Of a stretch of 64,000 nucleotides of DNA, positions 42,252 to 51,686 are shown in pieces. The stretch's first letter is position 1. Every line of letters begins with the position of its first letter. The notes below the pieces were generated by a model that made no database searches, was not told the origin of the DNA, and was given only the letters and a program-made list of their open reading frames with translations. Origin of the DNA: Pseudooceanicola lipolyticus. GTDB taxonomy: Bacteria > Pseudomonadota > Alphaproteobacteria > Rhodobacterales > Rhodobacteraceae. A program made the translations under genes and the position numbers. The stretch is from NCBI RefSeq assembly GCF_002786325.1, contig NZ_PGTB01000005.1, positions 1 to 64,000 on the forward strand, read 5' to 3'.

Positions 42252-42374
42252 ATGCAGTCCCTCAAATCACCTGTTTCGAGGTGCAAAATAGCGCAGCAAG
42301 CAAGATTTCTGCGCGGAATTTCGTTTGGCCTGCGGGTGCGGCGCATCGGTTTGAGGATGGAGCACCCTAAATGA
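42252..42374 (+). CDS. Candidate 40-codon leader ORF coupled to dctM
   Basis: An ATG at 42252 has an excellent ribosome site (GGGAGGAG, 5-6 bases before it) that resembles the sites of the three island dctP genes (GGGAGGAA, GGGAGGAG, AGGAGGAG). The 40-codon frame encodes a basic peptide (MQSLKSPVSRCKIAQQARFL...) and ends with TGA overlapping the dctM start as ATGA. It lies where dctP begins in the other units. It may be a coupling leader, or the start region of a deleted dctP whose promoter and ribosome site were kept. The peptide does not look like a signal peptide. Confidence 0.5.
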   Translation: MQSLKSPVSRCKIAQQARFLRGISFGLRVRRIGLRMEHPK

Positions 42375-43678
42375 CGGACATTCAGATCGGCTTTGCCGGT
42401 ATAGCCATTCTTCTGACGCTGATCGCCCTGCGGGTCCCGATCGGGGTCAGCCTGATCGGGGTTTCCTTTGCCGGAATCTGGGTTCTGGTTGGCGAAAGGG
42501 CGGCCTTTGGTTCGCTCGGCATCATCCCCTACAACATGGCGGCGACCTGGCAGCTGAGCTCGGTGCCGATGTTTCTGCTGATGGGGTTCTTCAGCTTTCA
42601 TGCCGGGCTGACCAAGGGCCTGTTCGACGCGGCCAGGGTGTGGCTGTCGGGTTTGCCGGGTGGCCTGGCCATCGCCTCGGTTTTCGGCGCAGCCGGTTTT
42701 GCCGCCGTGACCGGGTCATCGGTGGCCTGTGCGGCCGCGATGGGCCGGATCGCGGTGCCCGAGATGATGCGCCGCGAATATGACACCAGCCTGGCAACCG
42801 GCACGGTTGCCGCCGCTGGTACCATCGGTGCCCTGATCCCGCCCAGCATTCTGATGATCATGTACGGCATCATTGCCGAGGTTCCGATCAACCAGCTTTT
42901 CCTTGGCGGGGTCGGCGCCGGCATCATGACGGCCGTGGGCTATGTGGCGGTGATCATGACGCGGGCAACGCTCAAGCCCGAACTGGCGCCCCGCATGACC
43001 GAGGTGGTGCCGCTTTCCGAGCGTATCGCCGCGCTGAAGGAAATCTGGCCCGTCCTGTTGCTGGTCGTCTGCGTGTTTGGCGGCCTGTTTGGCGGGGTCT
43101 TCACCCCCACCGAGGCAGGTGCGGTCGGTGCCTTCGTGTCGGTTGTCATTGCTGGCGTCAAAGGGCTGCTGACGCTCAAAAAGTTCCGCGACGCCCTGCT
43201 GGAAACCCTGCTGACCTCCGGCGCGCTGTTCATCATCGCAATCGGCGCCAGCATGCTGACGCGCTTTCTCGCCTTCAGCGGCGCTGGCGACTATCTGAGC
43301 GAAATGATCGTTGGGATCGGTGCAAACGAGATCCTGCTCCTGATCGCGATTTCGCTGATCTACCTCGTCCTGGGCATGTTCCTTGAACCGCTGGGGGCGA
43401 TGCTTCTGACGCTGCCGATCCTGTTGCCGATCATCGAGAGCACGAATTTCTCATTGGTCTGGTTCGGCATCGTGCTGACGAAATTCCTGGAGATCGGGAT
43501 GATTACGCCGCCGATCGGGCTGAACGTCTTCGTCATCAAGGGCGTGGTTGGAAACTTGGCCTCCACATCGACGATCTTTCGCGGTGTTCTTTGGTTCCTA
43601 TTCGCCGACCTGATCGTGGTCGTGCTGCTGATCATGTTTCCCGAGATCACCCTGTACCTGCCGCGAGTCCTCGGCTGA
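42371..43678 (+). CDS. dctM: TRAP transporter large permease DctM (island copy)
   Basis: This 435-residue polytopic membrane protein is the transport subunit of a TRAP system. Typical segments are ALRVPIGVSLIGVSFAGIWV, FGAAGFAAVTGSSVACAAAM and AAGTIGALIPPSILMIMYGI. No dctP or dctQ gene is adjacent. The nearest dctQ is at 52995 and related dctP genes are at 51687, 58618 and 63450, all in the same orientation and, for the dctP genes, with the same upstream signal. It overlaps a 40-codon leader ORF by 4 bases. Confidence 0.93.
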   Translation: MTDIQIGFAGIAILLTLIALRVPIGVSLIGVSFAGIWVLVGERAAFGSLGIIPYNMAATWQLSSVPMFLLMGFFSFHAGLTKGLFDAARVWLSGLPGGLAIASVFGAAGFAAVTGSSVACAAAMGRIAVPEMMRREYDTSLATGTVAAAGTIGALIPPSILMIMYGIIAEVPINQLFLGGVGAGIMTAVGYVAVIMTRATLKPELAPRMTEVVPLSERIAALKEIWPVLLLVVCVFGGLFGGVFTPTEAGAVGAFVSVVIAGVKGLLTLKKFRDALLETLLTSGALFIIAIGASMLTRFLAFSGAGDYLSEMIVGIGANEILLLIAISLIYLVLGMFLEPLGAMLLTLPILLPIIESTNFSLVWFGIVLTKFLEIGMITPPIGLNVFVIKGVVGNLASTSTIFRGVLWFLFADLIVVVLLIMFPEITLYLPRVLG

Positions 43679-43712
43679 GGCCAGCGGCGCGCCATCCGGG
43701 CGCAACCGAATT

Positions 43713-43728
43713 CGGGCCGACCGGCCCG
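43713..43728 (+). other. Short hairpin before first BVMO gene
   Basis: CGGGCC-GACC-GGCCCG forms a 6-bp stem between dctM and the BVMO gene, 20 bases before the ATG. It may limit read-through from dctM or influence BVMO translation. No T-run follows. Confidence 0.45.
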
Positions 43729-43748
43729 ACAGATACGAGAGGAGAGAA

Positions 43749-45341
43749 ATGGTGCAAGACGAATACGATGCGGTCGTGGTGGGCGCGGGGTTTGCCGGGA
43801 TGTATCTGCTGCACCGGCTGCGGCAGATGGGCCTGCGGGCAAAAGCCTTCGAGACCGGCTCGGACGTGGGCGGCACCTGGTACTGGAACCGTTATCCGGG
43901 CGCGCGGGTGGACGTGGAAAGCATGCAATATTCCTATCAATTCGACGAGGAGTTGCAGCAGGACTGGGAATGGAGCGAGCGCTATTCGCCGCAGCCCGAG
44001 ATCCTGCGCTATGCGCGGCATGTCGCCGACCGTTTCGACCTGCGCCGCGATATCCAGTTCGAAACCCGCGTGACAGCGGCCCGGTTCCAGGACGACAGCA
44101 AGGATTGGCTGATCACAACCGAGGACGGCACCCAGGTCCGGGCCCGGTATTTCCTGACCGCGGTTGGCTGCCTGTCGTCCTTCAACAAGCCGGCGATCCC
44201 CGGGATCGATGATTTCAAGGGCAACAGCTATTTCACCGCGCAGTGGCCGCATGAACCGGTGGACTTCACCGGACAGCGGGTCGCCATGATCGGCACTGGC
44301 TCGACAGCGATGCAATCCAGTCCGGAGATTGCCAAGCAGGCGAAGAGCCTGACCCTGTTTCAGCGCACGCCCAACTATTCGATCCCATCGCACAACGGCC
44401 CCCAGGACCCCGAATACGTGGCCTATGTGAAGGCCAACTATCCCGAGCTGCGCGCCCGTGCGAAACAGATCTATGGCGGGGTGCTTGATGATTGGGGCGA
44501 AACCGAGGGCAAGCATACGCCCAAGGACGTCATGGAAAAGGAGCTCGAGCGCCGCTGGCGGCGAGGGGGGCTGACCTTTCTTGGCGGCTATACAGACTCG
44601 ATGTACGACAAGGACACCAACGAATTTGCGGCCGAGTTCGTGCGCCGGAAGATCCGCGAGATCGTGAAGGATCCCGAGACCGCCGAACTGTTGTGTCCGA
44701 CCAACGAGATCGGCGTGAAGCGGATCTGCGTGGATACCGGCTATTTCCAGATTTTCAATCGGCCGAACGTCAGCATCATGGAGGTGCGCAACACGCCGAT
44801 CGAGCGCATTTCCGAAAAGGGGATCGTGCGCGGCGGCGTCGAGCACGAGTTTGACAGCATTGTCTATGCCACCGGCTTTGATGCGTTCACCGGCAGCTAT
44901 AACCGCATCGACATCCGTGGCCGCGGCGGTGTGAGGCTGAAAGACCACTGGGAGGCCGGGCCGCGCAATTTCCTTGGCATGGCGGTCGCCGGGTTTCCCA
45001 ACATGTTTACCGTCACCGGGCCGCTCAGCCCGAGCGTCTTCACCAACATGCTCCCGACGATCGAACAGTCCGTCGAATGGATCACCGACGCGATCGAATA
45101 CGTTCGGGAACAGGACAAATCCGTCATCGAAGCCACCGAGACCGCAGAAGACTATTGGGTGCGTCACTGTGACGAGGTGGCGCGGCCAAGCCTGAGATAC
45201 CATGCCGACTGTTGGTATCTCGGCTCGAACATTCCCGGAAAGCCAAGGGTCTTCATGCCCTATAACGCCGGACTGCCCGCGTACATCGAGAAGTGCGAAC
45301 AGGTGGTGGCCAACGATTACGAAGGATTTGCGGTGGCCTGA
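43749..45341 (+). CDS. Baeyer-Villiger monooxygenase 1 (variant fingerprint)
   Basis: This 530-residue flavin monooxygenase resembles cyclohexanone and phenylacetone monooxygenases. It has the FAD motif GAGFAGMY (residues about 12-19), GGTWYWNRYPGARVDVES and the NADPH motif GTGSTAMQ. The type I BVMO fingerprint FxGxxxHxxxW reads FKGNSYFTAQW, with Phe in place of His. It would convert a ketone to an ester or lactone using NADPH and O2. It is very similar to the BVMO at 54286, which has the same substitution, and less similar to the BVMO at 45450. Confidence 0.9.
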   Translation: MVQDEYDAVVVGAGFAGMYLLHRLRQMGLRAKAFETGSDVGGTWYWNRYPGARVDVESMQYSYQFDEELQQDWEWSERYSPQPEILRYARHVADRFDLRRDIQFETRVTAARFQDDSKDWLITTEDGTQVRARYFLTAVGCLSSFNKPAIPGIDDFKGNSYFTAQWPHEPVDFTGQRVAMIGTGSTAMQSSPEIAKQAKSLTLFQRTPNYSIPSHNGPQDPEYVAYVKANYPELRARAKQIYGGVLDDWGETEGKHTPKDVMEKELERRWRRGGLTFLGGYTDSMYDKDTNEFAAEFVRRKIREIVKDPETAELLCPTNEIGVKRICVDTGYFQIFNRPNVSIMEVRNTPIERISEKGIVRGGVEHEFDSIVYATGFDAFTGSYNRIDIRGRGGVRLKDHWEAGPRNFLGMAVAGFPNMFTVTGPLSPSVFTNMLPTIEQSVEWITDAIEYVREQDKSVIEATETAEDYWVRHCDEVARPSLRYHADCWYLGSNIPGKPRVFMPYNAGLPAYIEKCEQVVANDYEGFAVA

Positions 45342-45449
45342 CGGGCGTCGCGACGAATGCAGACACAGATGCGCGGGCGGTTTGGGCCGTTCGCGCAAAG
45401 GCTGAACTCGGCCTGACGACAGAAACCTCCCAGTGCCTGGAGATTGAAT

Positions 45450-47138
45450 ATGAGCTACGACAGCAAGGACAAGGCCGCCCGACGCGCCGCTGAACACACC
45501 GAGTATGATGCGATCATCATCGGCGCCGGGATGTCCGGCATGTACCAGCTGTACCGCCTGCGCGAGCTTGGCTTGAACACGCTTGCGCTGGAGGCCGGCA
45601 CCGGCGTGGGCGGCACCTGGTATTGGAACAAATACCCCGGCGCGCGCTTCGATTCCGAAAGCTGGTCCTACGGGTATTCCTTCAACGAAGAGATCCTGAA
45701 GGAATGGAGCTGGAGCGAGCATTTTGCCGGCCAGCCGGAGATCCAGCGCTATTGCAACCTGGTGGCCGACAAGCTGGACCTGAAAAAGGATATCCGCTTC
45801 AACTCGCGGGTCGCTTCTGCGCGATATCTCGAGGAGAGCAACCGATGGCGGGTGACGCTGACGGATGGTACCGAATTCGTCACCCGCTATCTGATCACCG
45901 CCATCGGCCTGCTATCGATACCGACCATGCCCCGGTTCGAAGGGGTGAACGACTTCAAGGGCGTGTGGTGCCATACCGGCCTGTGGCCGAAAGAGGGCAT
46001 CGATTACGATGGTAAGCGTGTCGCGGTCATCGGCACCGGCGCCAGCGGCATCCAGGCGATCCAGGAGATTGCCAAGACGGCCAAGTCCCTCACCGTTTTC
46101 CAGCGGCGCCCCAACTGGTGCACGCCGCTGCATAACGCGCCGATCTCCACCGAGGAAATGGAGGATATCCGCGCGCGCTATCCGGAGATTTTCAAACACT
46201 GCCAGACCACGGCGGCCTGCTTTATCCATACCCATGATCCGCGAAGCGCCCTGGATGTTTCGCAGGAAGAGCGGATCGCTTTCTGGGAAAAGCTGTACGC
46301 CACACCCGGTTTCGGGATCTGGCAAGGAAACTTCCACGACATTCACACCAATCGCGAGGTGAACCGGCAATTGTCGGAATTCGTCGCCGACAAGATCCGC
46401 GAACGTGTGAAAGCACCGAAAGTCGCCGAGATGCTGATCCCGAAGGATCACGGTTTCGGGACGCGACGCGTGCCGCAGGAGACAAAATATTACGAGGTCT
46501 TCAACCAGGACAATGTTGAACTGATTGCCGTTCTGGAAACGCCGATCGAGCGGATCACCCCAACTGGCATTCGCACCAGCGAACGGGAGTTCGAATTCGA
46601 CGTCATCATCTATGCCACCGGCTTTGACGGGATCACCGGAGCCTTCAACCAGATCGAGTTCGAGGGGCGCAATGGCCGTACTCTGCGCGAAGAGTGGCAG
46701 CACGGTCCGACCACCTTCGTCGGCATGATGGTAAAAGATTTTCCCAACATGTTCATGGTGATGGGGCCCCACGGTGCATTGGGCAACCAGCCACGGTCCA
46801 TCGAGCACAATGTCGATTGGATCAGCCGGGTGATCGGCCACATGGAGCAGCAGGGCATCGAACTCGCCGCGCCGAAACCGGAGGCCGTGGAGGAGTGGCA
46901 CGACTTTGTCGCGGAAAAGGCCAAGGGCCTGTTGGCGAACGAGGTCGACAGCTGGATGACCGGCGTGAACATGAACGTCCAGGGCAAGGAGAAACGGGGG
47001 CTGGTGCGCTATAGCGGCACGGCGCCGGAATACCGAGCCCGCTGCGAGGCGGTGATCAGCGGCGGTTACGAAGAGCTCGATTTTGACAGGTTCGTCCCCG
47101 GTGACGCGGTTTCTGCCGATGCCAAACAGGCCGTGTGA
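45450..47138 (+). CDS. Baeyer-Villiger monooxygenase 2 (canonical fingerprint)
   Basis: This 562-residue flavoprotein has FAD motif GAGMSGMY, GGTWYWNKYPGARFDSES, the complete BVMO fingerprint FKGVWCHTGLW with His, and the NADPH motif GTGASGIQ. Together with its length this fits cyclohexanone/steroid-type BVMOs. I chose the ATG at 45450, which has GGAG upstream; a TTG two codons earlier is possible. It is followed by two SDR genes that could make its ketone substrate. Confidence 0.93.
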   Translation: MSYDSKDKAARRAAEHTEYDAIIIGAGMSGMYQLYRLRELGLNTLALEAGTGVGGTWYWNKYPGARFDSESWSYGYSFNEEILKEWSWSEHFAGQPEIQRYCNLVADKLDLKKDIRFNSRVASARYLEESNRWRVTLTDGTEFVTRYLITAIGLLSIPTMPRFEGVNDFKGVWCHTGLWPKEGIDYDGKRVAVIGTGASGIQAIQEIAKTAKSLTVFQRRPNWCTPLHNAPISTEEMEDIRARYPEIFKHCQTTAACFIHTHDPRSALDVSQEERIAFWEKLYATPGFGIWQGNFHDIHTNREVNRQLSEFVADKIRERVKAPKVAEMLIPKDHGFGTRRVPQETKYYEVFNQDNVELIAVLETPIERITPTGIRTSEREFEFDVIIYATGFDGITGAFNQIEFEGRNGRTLREEWQHGPTTFVGMMVKDFPNMFMVMGPHGALGNQPRSIEHNVDWISRVIGHMEQQGIELAAPKPEAVEEWHDFVAEKAKGLLANEVDSWMTGVNMNVQGKEKRGLVRYSGTAPEYRARCEAVISGGYEELDFDRFVPGDAVSADAKQAV

Positions 47139-47149
47139 GGAGCGCCGCG

Positions 47150-47950
47150 ATGAGACTTGAAAACAAGATCGCGATCGTCATCGGCGCCGGCCAGTCGCCG
47201 GGGGAAACCATTGGCAACGGCCGCGCCACCTGTCTGGTCTTCGCCCGCGAGGGTGCCAAGGTGCTGTGCGTCGACCGGGACATCGACAGCGCCGAGCAGA
47301 CCGCCGAGGCGATCCGGGCCGAGGGCGGAACCGCACAGGCCTTTCGGGCCGATGTGACCATCGAGGCCGAGCTGGCCGCGATGGCAGCGCATTGCGTGGC
47401 CGAATGGGGCCGGATCGACGTATTGCATTACAATGTCGGCATCGGGACCGTCGGGGGCGACGCCAAGCTGCCCGGCATTACCGAAGAGGCCTTTGACCGG
47501 GTCATGGCGGTGAACCTGCGCGGCAATATCATGGCCTGCAAGCACGTGGTGCCGATCATGATCGAGCAGGGCGGCGGATCGATCATCAACATCTCGTCGC
47601 TGGCGGCGATCGAGAAGAATCCGATGGTGACCTACAAGACCAGCAAGGCGGCGATGGTTGCCTTTACCGAGCAGTTGGCGATCACCAACGCGGCCCATGG
47701 CGTGCGCGCCAATGCCATTCTGCCGGGGCTGATGGACACGCCGATGGCCATCGACATGCGGGCGCCCCTGCTGGGCCAGACCCGTGCCGAGATGGAAGAG
47801 GCCCGCAACAAACGGGTGCCGCTGCGCAACCGCATGGGCACCGCCTGGGATGTGGCGCATGCGGCGCTGTACCTGGCCTCGGATGAATCCGGGTTTGTCA
47901 GTGGCATTTCCCTGCGGGTGGACGGCGCCGCCGGCGTGAATGTCGGCTAG
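47150..47950 (+). CDS. Short-chain dehydrogenase A1
   Basis: This 266-residue SDR has catalytic residues Ser, Tyr and Lys in INISSLAAIEK and VTYKTSKAAM and the C-terminal GFVSGISLRVDGAAGVN. The cofactor loop is unusual: GAGQSPGETIGNGRA has about six residues inserted into the TGxxxGxG motif. It probably oxidises a (cyclic) secondary alcohol to the ketone used by the BVMOs. Its 3' two thirds are nearly identical to the SDR gene at 55926, whereas the 5' part is much more diverged. GAGGAG precedes the ATG at 47150. Confidence 0.9.
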   Translation: MRLENKIAIVIGAGQSPGETIGNGRATCLVFAREGAKVLCVDRDIDSAEQTAEAIRAEGGTAQAFRADVTIEAELAAMAAHCVAEWGRIDVLHYNVGIGTVGGDAKLPGITEEAFDRVMAVNLRGNIMACKHVVPIMIEQGGGSIINISSLAAIEKNPMVTYKTSKAAMVAFTEQLAITNAAHGVRANAILPGLMDTPMAIDMRAPLLGQTRAEMEEARNKRVPLRNRMGTAWDVAHAALYLASDESGFVSGISLRVDGAAGVNVG

Positions 47951-47971
47951 GCGCAGCAGAGGCGAAACAGG

Positions 47972-48745
47972 ATGAGCAAACGGCAAGGATTGGGCCTGGG
48001 CGGGAAGGTGGCTCTGGTCACCGGCGGTGCGACCGGCATCGGTGCGGCCATCGCGCGCAGATTTCACGCCGAGGGCGCTGTGACCTCCGTCACCGATGTG
48101 AATGAGGCAGCGGCGGAGGCCTTGGTCACCGGGCTGAACGAAGAAGCGACCGGCCCTGTCTCCGCCAGTTCGATGCGGCTTGACGTGACCCGCTCGGCCG
48201 ACTGGGCGGCGGTTCTCGACCAACTGCGCGCGGTTCATGGCGGGGTCGACATCCTGGTGAACAATGCCGGCATTCTCGACATGTCCCCGCTGGAAGACAT
48301 CACCGACGCGTCATGGGACCAGACAATGGCGATAAATGCAAAGGGCCCATTTCTGGGAACGCGGGCGGTGATGGCAGTGATGCGCGCGCGCGGCGGTGGG
48401 GCCATCGTGAACGTGTCCTCGATGGCCGGGATCAGCGGCGGGCGGGCGGCGCATTACGTTTCGTCCAAGGGGGCGGTGCGGCTTTTGACGAAATCCGCGG
48501 CTTTGATCGGGGCGCCCGACAACATCCGGTGCAACTCGGTCCATCCGGGAATGGTCGAAACCGAGATGGCACGTGCCGCGGTGGCCAGGCCCGGCGCGCG
48601 CGAAGAGCGCCTGGCGCGCCTGCCTCTGGGGCGGTTTGCCGATCCTTCCGAAATTGCCAGCGTGGTCGCTTTTCTCGCCTCTGACGAGGCCTCGTTCATG
48701 ACCGGCGCCGAGATCTGCGTCGACGGCGGCGCGGTGCTGACATGA
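47972..48745 (+). CDS. Short-chain dehydrogenase B1
   Basis: This 257-residue classical SDR has the cofactor motif TGGATGIGAAIARRF (residues about 16-30), the NNAG motif (VNNAGIL) and the catalytic Ser-Tyr-Lys set in NVSSMAGISG and HYVSSKGAV. It likely interconverts an alcohol and a ketone in the same pathway as the BVMOs. It is paralogous to the SDR at 56758 and occupies the same place after an SDR-A gene. Confidence 0.93.
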   Translation: MSKRQGLGLGGKVALVTGGATGIGAAIARRFHAEGAVTSVTDVNEAAAEALVTGLNEEATGPVSASSMRLDVTRSADWAAVLDQLRAVHGGVDILVNNAGILDMSPLEDITDASWDQTMAINAKGPFLGTRAVMAVMRARGGGAIVNVSSMAGISGGRAAHYVSSKGAVRLLTKSAALIGAPDNIRCNSVHPGMVETEMARAAVARPGAREERLARLPLGRFADPSEIASVVAFLASDEASFMTGAEICVDGGAVLT

Positions 48746-48800
48746 CCCCTCAGTCGCCCTCGCAGCATTTGATCCCAGATATCAGACAGGAATTGCTTTG

Positions 48801-50402
48801 ATGGATTACGATTACATTATCGCAGGCGCCGGATCGGCCGGGTGTGTTCTTGCCAATCGCTTGTCCGCAGAGCCGAATACCAAGGTTCTGTTGCTGGAGG
48901 CCGGGCCGGAAGACCGAAATTTCTGGCTGAGCATTCCGCTCGGGTTCGGGAAGGTGCTGACCAACCCCAAGATCAACTGGTGTTTCGAAAGCGAACCCGA
49001 GCCCTATGCGAACAACAAGCGCGATTATCTGCCGCGCGGCAAGGTGCTAGGCGGGTCCAGTTCGATCAATGGCATGATCTACATGCGGGGTCAGCCGGCC
49101 GATTATGACACCTGGGCGCAGATGGGCTGTCGCGGCTGGTCCTACGACGATGTGCTGCCGTATTTTCGCAAGGCCGAGAACAACCAGCGCGGCGAATGTG
49201 AATTTCACGGAGTCGGCGGGCCGCTTCAGGTGACCGACCAGACCGAGGTGACGCCGATCAGCCGGGCGCTGATCGAGGCGGGTGCCGAGGTCGGCCTGGC
49301 GCACAATCCCGATTTCAATGGTGCCGTTCAAGAGGGTATCGGCCTGGCCCAGGTGACGATGCAACGGGGACGCCGCTCCAGCACTGCCCAGGCCTACCTC
49401 AAACCGGTTCGGTCACGGCCCAACCTCCATGTGCATACCGGTGCCCACGTGCTGCGGGTGCTGTTGGAGGGCAAGAGGGCTTCGGGCGTGCGCTATAGCC
49501 GTGGCGGACGGGTGACAGAGGCCCGCGCCGGCCGGGCGGTGATCCTAAGCGGTGGCGTATACGGGTCGCCCCATATGCTGGAGCTTTCCGGCATCGGCGA
49601 CGCCAACCGCCTGCGGGCGATCGGAATCGAGGTGGCCCACCACCTGCCCGGTGTGGGTGAGGGTATGCAGGATCACCAAGTCTATCGCCTGCGCTGGCGT
49701 CTGAAGAACGCGCCCGGCACCTTCAACGAACGCACGCGCGGAATTCGGGGACTGACCGAGGGGTTGCGATACTACATGAACGGCACCGGCGTGCTGGCCA
49801 GCCCGACCAACCCGGTCAATGCCTTCTTTCGCACCCGTCCTGAGCTTGCCACGCCCGACACGCATTTGCAGGTCTTTCCCGGCAGCTATAACTCGATGCA
49901 GGACCGCCGCCTGCACCGTCATCCGGGTATCACCCTCGGGCCGACGCTGCTGCGTCCGGAAAGCCGGGGTTCGGTGCATGCCAAATCGTCTGACCCGTTT
50001 GAAGCCCCGTCGATCGTGACCAACATATTGGGAACCGAGTCGGATCGGCAGACGGCACTTCTGGCAATGAAGTTTGCGCGGCGCCTGATGGAGACCCGCC
50101 CGATACAGCCATTTTATGAATGTGAATTGACGCCGGGCAAGGATGTACAGACCGATGACGAGTTTCTGGCCTATGCGCGGGAAACCGGTGGGTCGAATTT
50201 TCATGCCACCAGTTCCTGCCGGATGGGCCATGACGACGACCAGATGGCCGTGGTCGACACCCGGTTGCGGGTGTGCGGGATCGAAGGGCTTAGGGTTGTT
50301 GATGCTTCGGTCATGCCCAAGGTGGTTTCGGGCAATACCAATGCGCCCACCATCATGATTGCCGAGAAGGCGGCGGACATGCTGCTTGAGGATGCCGTCT
50401 GA
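48801..50402 (+). CDS. GMC-family FAD alcohol dehydrogenase/oxidase
   Basis: This 533-residue flavoprotein of the glucose-methanol-choline family has the FAD motif IIAGAGSAGCVLANRLS at the N-terminus, the signature PRGKVLGGSSSINGMIYMRG (residues about 74-93), and the C-terminal catalytic pair in FHATSSCRMG (His) and SGNTNAPT (Asn). It oxidises an alcohol to an aldehyde. In this island it is well placed to oxidise the terminal hydroxyl of a hydroxyacid released from a lactone, feeding the aldehyde dehydrogenase at 60089. Confidence 0.92.
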   Translation: MDYDYIIAGAGSAGCVLANRLSAEPNTKVLLLEAGPEDRNFWLSIPLGFGKVLTNPKINWCFESEPEPYANNKRDYLPRGKVLGGSSSINGMIYMRGQPADYDTWAQMGCRGWSYDDVLPYFRKAENNQRGECEFHGVGGPLQVTDQTEVTPISRALIEAGAEVGLAHNPDFNGAVQEGIGLAQVTMQRGRRSSTAQAYLKPVRSRPNLHVHTGAHVLRVLLEGKRASGVRYSRGGRVTEARAGRAVILSGGVYGSPHMLELSGIGDANRLRAIGIEVAHHLPGVGEGMQDHQVYRLRWRLKNAPGTFNERTRGIRGLTEGLRYYMNGTGVLASPTNPVNAFFRTRPELATPDTHLQVFPGSYNSMQDRRLHRHPGITLGPTLLRPESRGSVHAKSSDPFEAPSIVTNILGTESDRQTALLAMKFARRLMETRPIQPFYECELTPGKDVQTDDEFLAYARETGGSNFHATSSCRMGHDDDQMAVVDTRLRVCGIEGLRVVDASVMPKVVSGNTNAPTIMIAEKAADMLLEDAV

Positions 50403-50522
50403 CACCAATCGCCAAGGCGGCGTAGCCGGATCGGCGGCACCTGTGATATTGGCCTTGCCCGGCATCGTGAAGCCGTATTTCTGTCGGTCGGGGCGATCGG
50501 AACACCAACAAAGGGGGCGACC

Positions 50523-51494
50523 ATGCCGGATGATGTCCACCCACAGATTCAGGACATTCTTGACCGAACCGCCGCAGCGGGGCTGAAGCCGGTGGAAGAG
50601 CTGGGGCTGACCGCTGGGCGGGCCCAGGCTGAACAGCTTGCCGCGGCGCGAAAAGAGGCCAGCCCGCCGCCGCAGTTGCTGGAGGTTCAGGACACCCGTA
50701 CAGGGATCGGGTTTGGTAACGTTCCGGTGCGTATCTACCGGGCCAGCAACGAGGCCGCGGCGCCGGTGGTGGTGTTTTTTCATGGCGGCGGGCATGTGAT
50801 TTGCAGCCTCGATACCCATGACGACATCGCCCGCCACCTGGCCCATCAGGCCGGCTGTACGGTGATCTCCGTGGATTATCGCATGGCGCCCGAGCATCCC
50901 TTTCCGGCGGCGGTGGAGGACAGCTTTGCCGCCACCAGATGGGTTGCCGAAAATGCCGAGGCCCTGCGGGTGGACCCGGCGCGCCTGGCCCTATGCGGCG
51001 ACAGTGCCGGGGCCAATCTTGCCACCGTGGTCGCGATCATGGCACGGCGCAGCGGCGGCCCGGCCATCGCGGCGCAGGTGCTTGTCTACCCGGTGATCGA
51101 TTATCGGGGCGGCACCGCCTCGGCGGCGCGCTATGGCACCGGCTATGGCAATTTCGGCACGGCGACCCTGCGCTGGTTCATGGACCACTATCTGCCAGAT
51201 CCCGCCAGCCGGGACGACTGGCGGGCCTGCCCGGCCAATGCCGACCTTGCCGGGGATCTGCCGCCCGCGCTGGTTATCACCGCGCAATGCGATCCGCTGC
51301 ATGACGAGGCTGTCGCCTATGCCGAACAGTTGCGCACGGCGGGCGTTGCGGTGGATCACCTGGGGTTCGAGGGGATGATTCACGGCTTTTTCGGATTTCT
51401 CGGCCTTGTCGATGCCGCCGAAGAGGCCCATGCAGCCGTGGCGGCCTTTCTCAGCAAGACCTGGAACCGGCCCAACCGCACCATTGGGTCCTAG
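50523..51494 (+). CDS. Alpha/beta hydrolase, HSL-family esterase/lactonase
   Basis: This 323-residue hydrolase belongs to the hormone-sensitive-lipase group: oxyanion motif FFHGGGHV (residues about 84-91), nucleophile elbow GDSAGANLA, catalytic Asp in QCDPLHDEA and His in MIHGFFGF. It would hydrolyse the ester or lactone produced by the BVMOs, as ChnC does in cyclohexanol degradation. No signal peptide, so it is cytoplasmic. The ATG follows the AGGGGGCG ribosome region. Confidence 0.92.
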   Translation: MPDDVHPQIQDILDRTAAAGLKPVEELGLTAGRAQAEQLAAARKEASPPPQLLEVQDTRTGIGFGNVPVRIYRASNEAAAPVVVFFHGGGHVICSLDTHDDIARHLAHQAGCTVISVDYRMAPEHPFPAAVEDSFAATRWVAENAEALRVDPARLALCGDSAGANLATVVAIMARRSGGPAIAAQVLVYPVIDYRGGTASAARYGTGYGNFGTATLRWFMDHYLPDPASRDDWRACPANADLAGDLPPALVITAQCDPLHDEAVAYAEQLRTAGVAVDHLGFEGMIHGFFGFLGLVDAAEEAHAAVAAFLSKTWNRPNRTIGS

Positions 51495-51537
51495 CCCCGC
51501 ATAGGGTTCGCCCGCAGACCAACCAACCCAGTTCAAA

Positions 51538-51558
51538 CCGCGCCGGATCTTGGCGCGG
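51538..51558 (+). terminator. Hairpin after the hydrolase gene
   Basis: A 7-bp stem (CCGCGCC / GGCGCGG) with a 7-base loop lies 44 bases beyond the hydrolase stop and before the dctP1 promoter. It may end the upstream transcript. There is no T-run, so support is moderate. Confidence 0.45.
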
Positions 51559-51580
51559 CATGGAGGGCTGTTCCCGCATT

Positions 51581-51634
51581 AAAAGTATTACTTTTTGAAC
51601 AGGAAATTCTACATCATTTCATTATGCATAACGA
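51581..51634 (+). promoter_or_regulatory. Shared TRAP promoter signal, dctP1 copy
   Basis: TATTACTTTT (51586-51595), 31 bases, then CATAACGA (51627-51634), preceded by TTCAT and 4 bases. The first box is the right half of an inverted repeat AAAAGTA-T-TACTTTT (51581-51595). The second overlaps the palindrome TTATGCATAA (51622-51631). The start codon is 60 bases downstream of the second box. Confidence 0.7.
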
Positions 51635-51686
51635 AACAACTAGTGGAACATGAGGCGACATCGACGTTTTGATTGGGAGGAATCAA

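Noticed and set aside
43647..45722. A 691-codon open frame on the minus strand
   Set aside because: Antisense to BVMO1 and the start of BVMO2, which have full enzyme motifs. A similar shadow exists opposite BVMO3 (54712-56022). Both have shadow-type composition.
43749..47138. BVMO1 and BVMO2 as a recent tandem duplication
   Set aside because: They differ in length, fingerprint and NADPH motif. BVMO1 is far closer to BVMO3, so the duplication involves those two.
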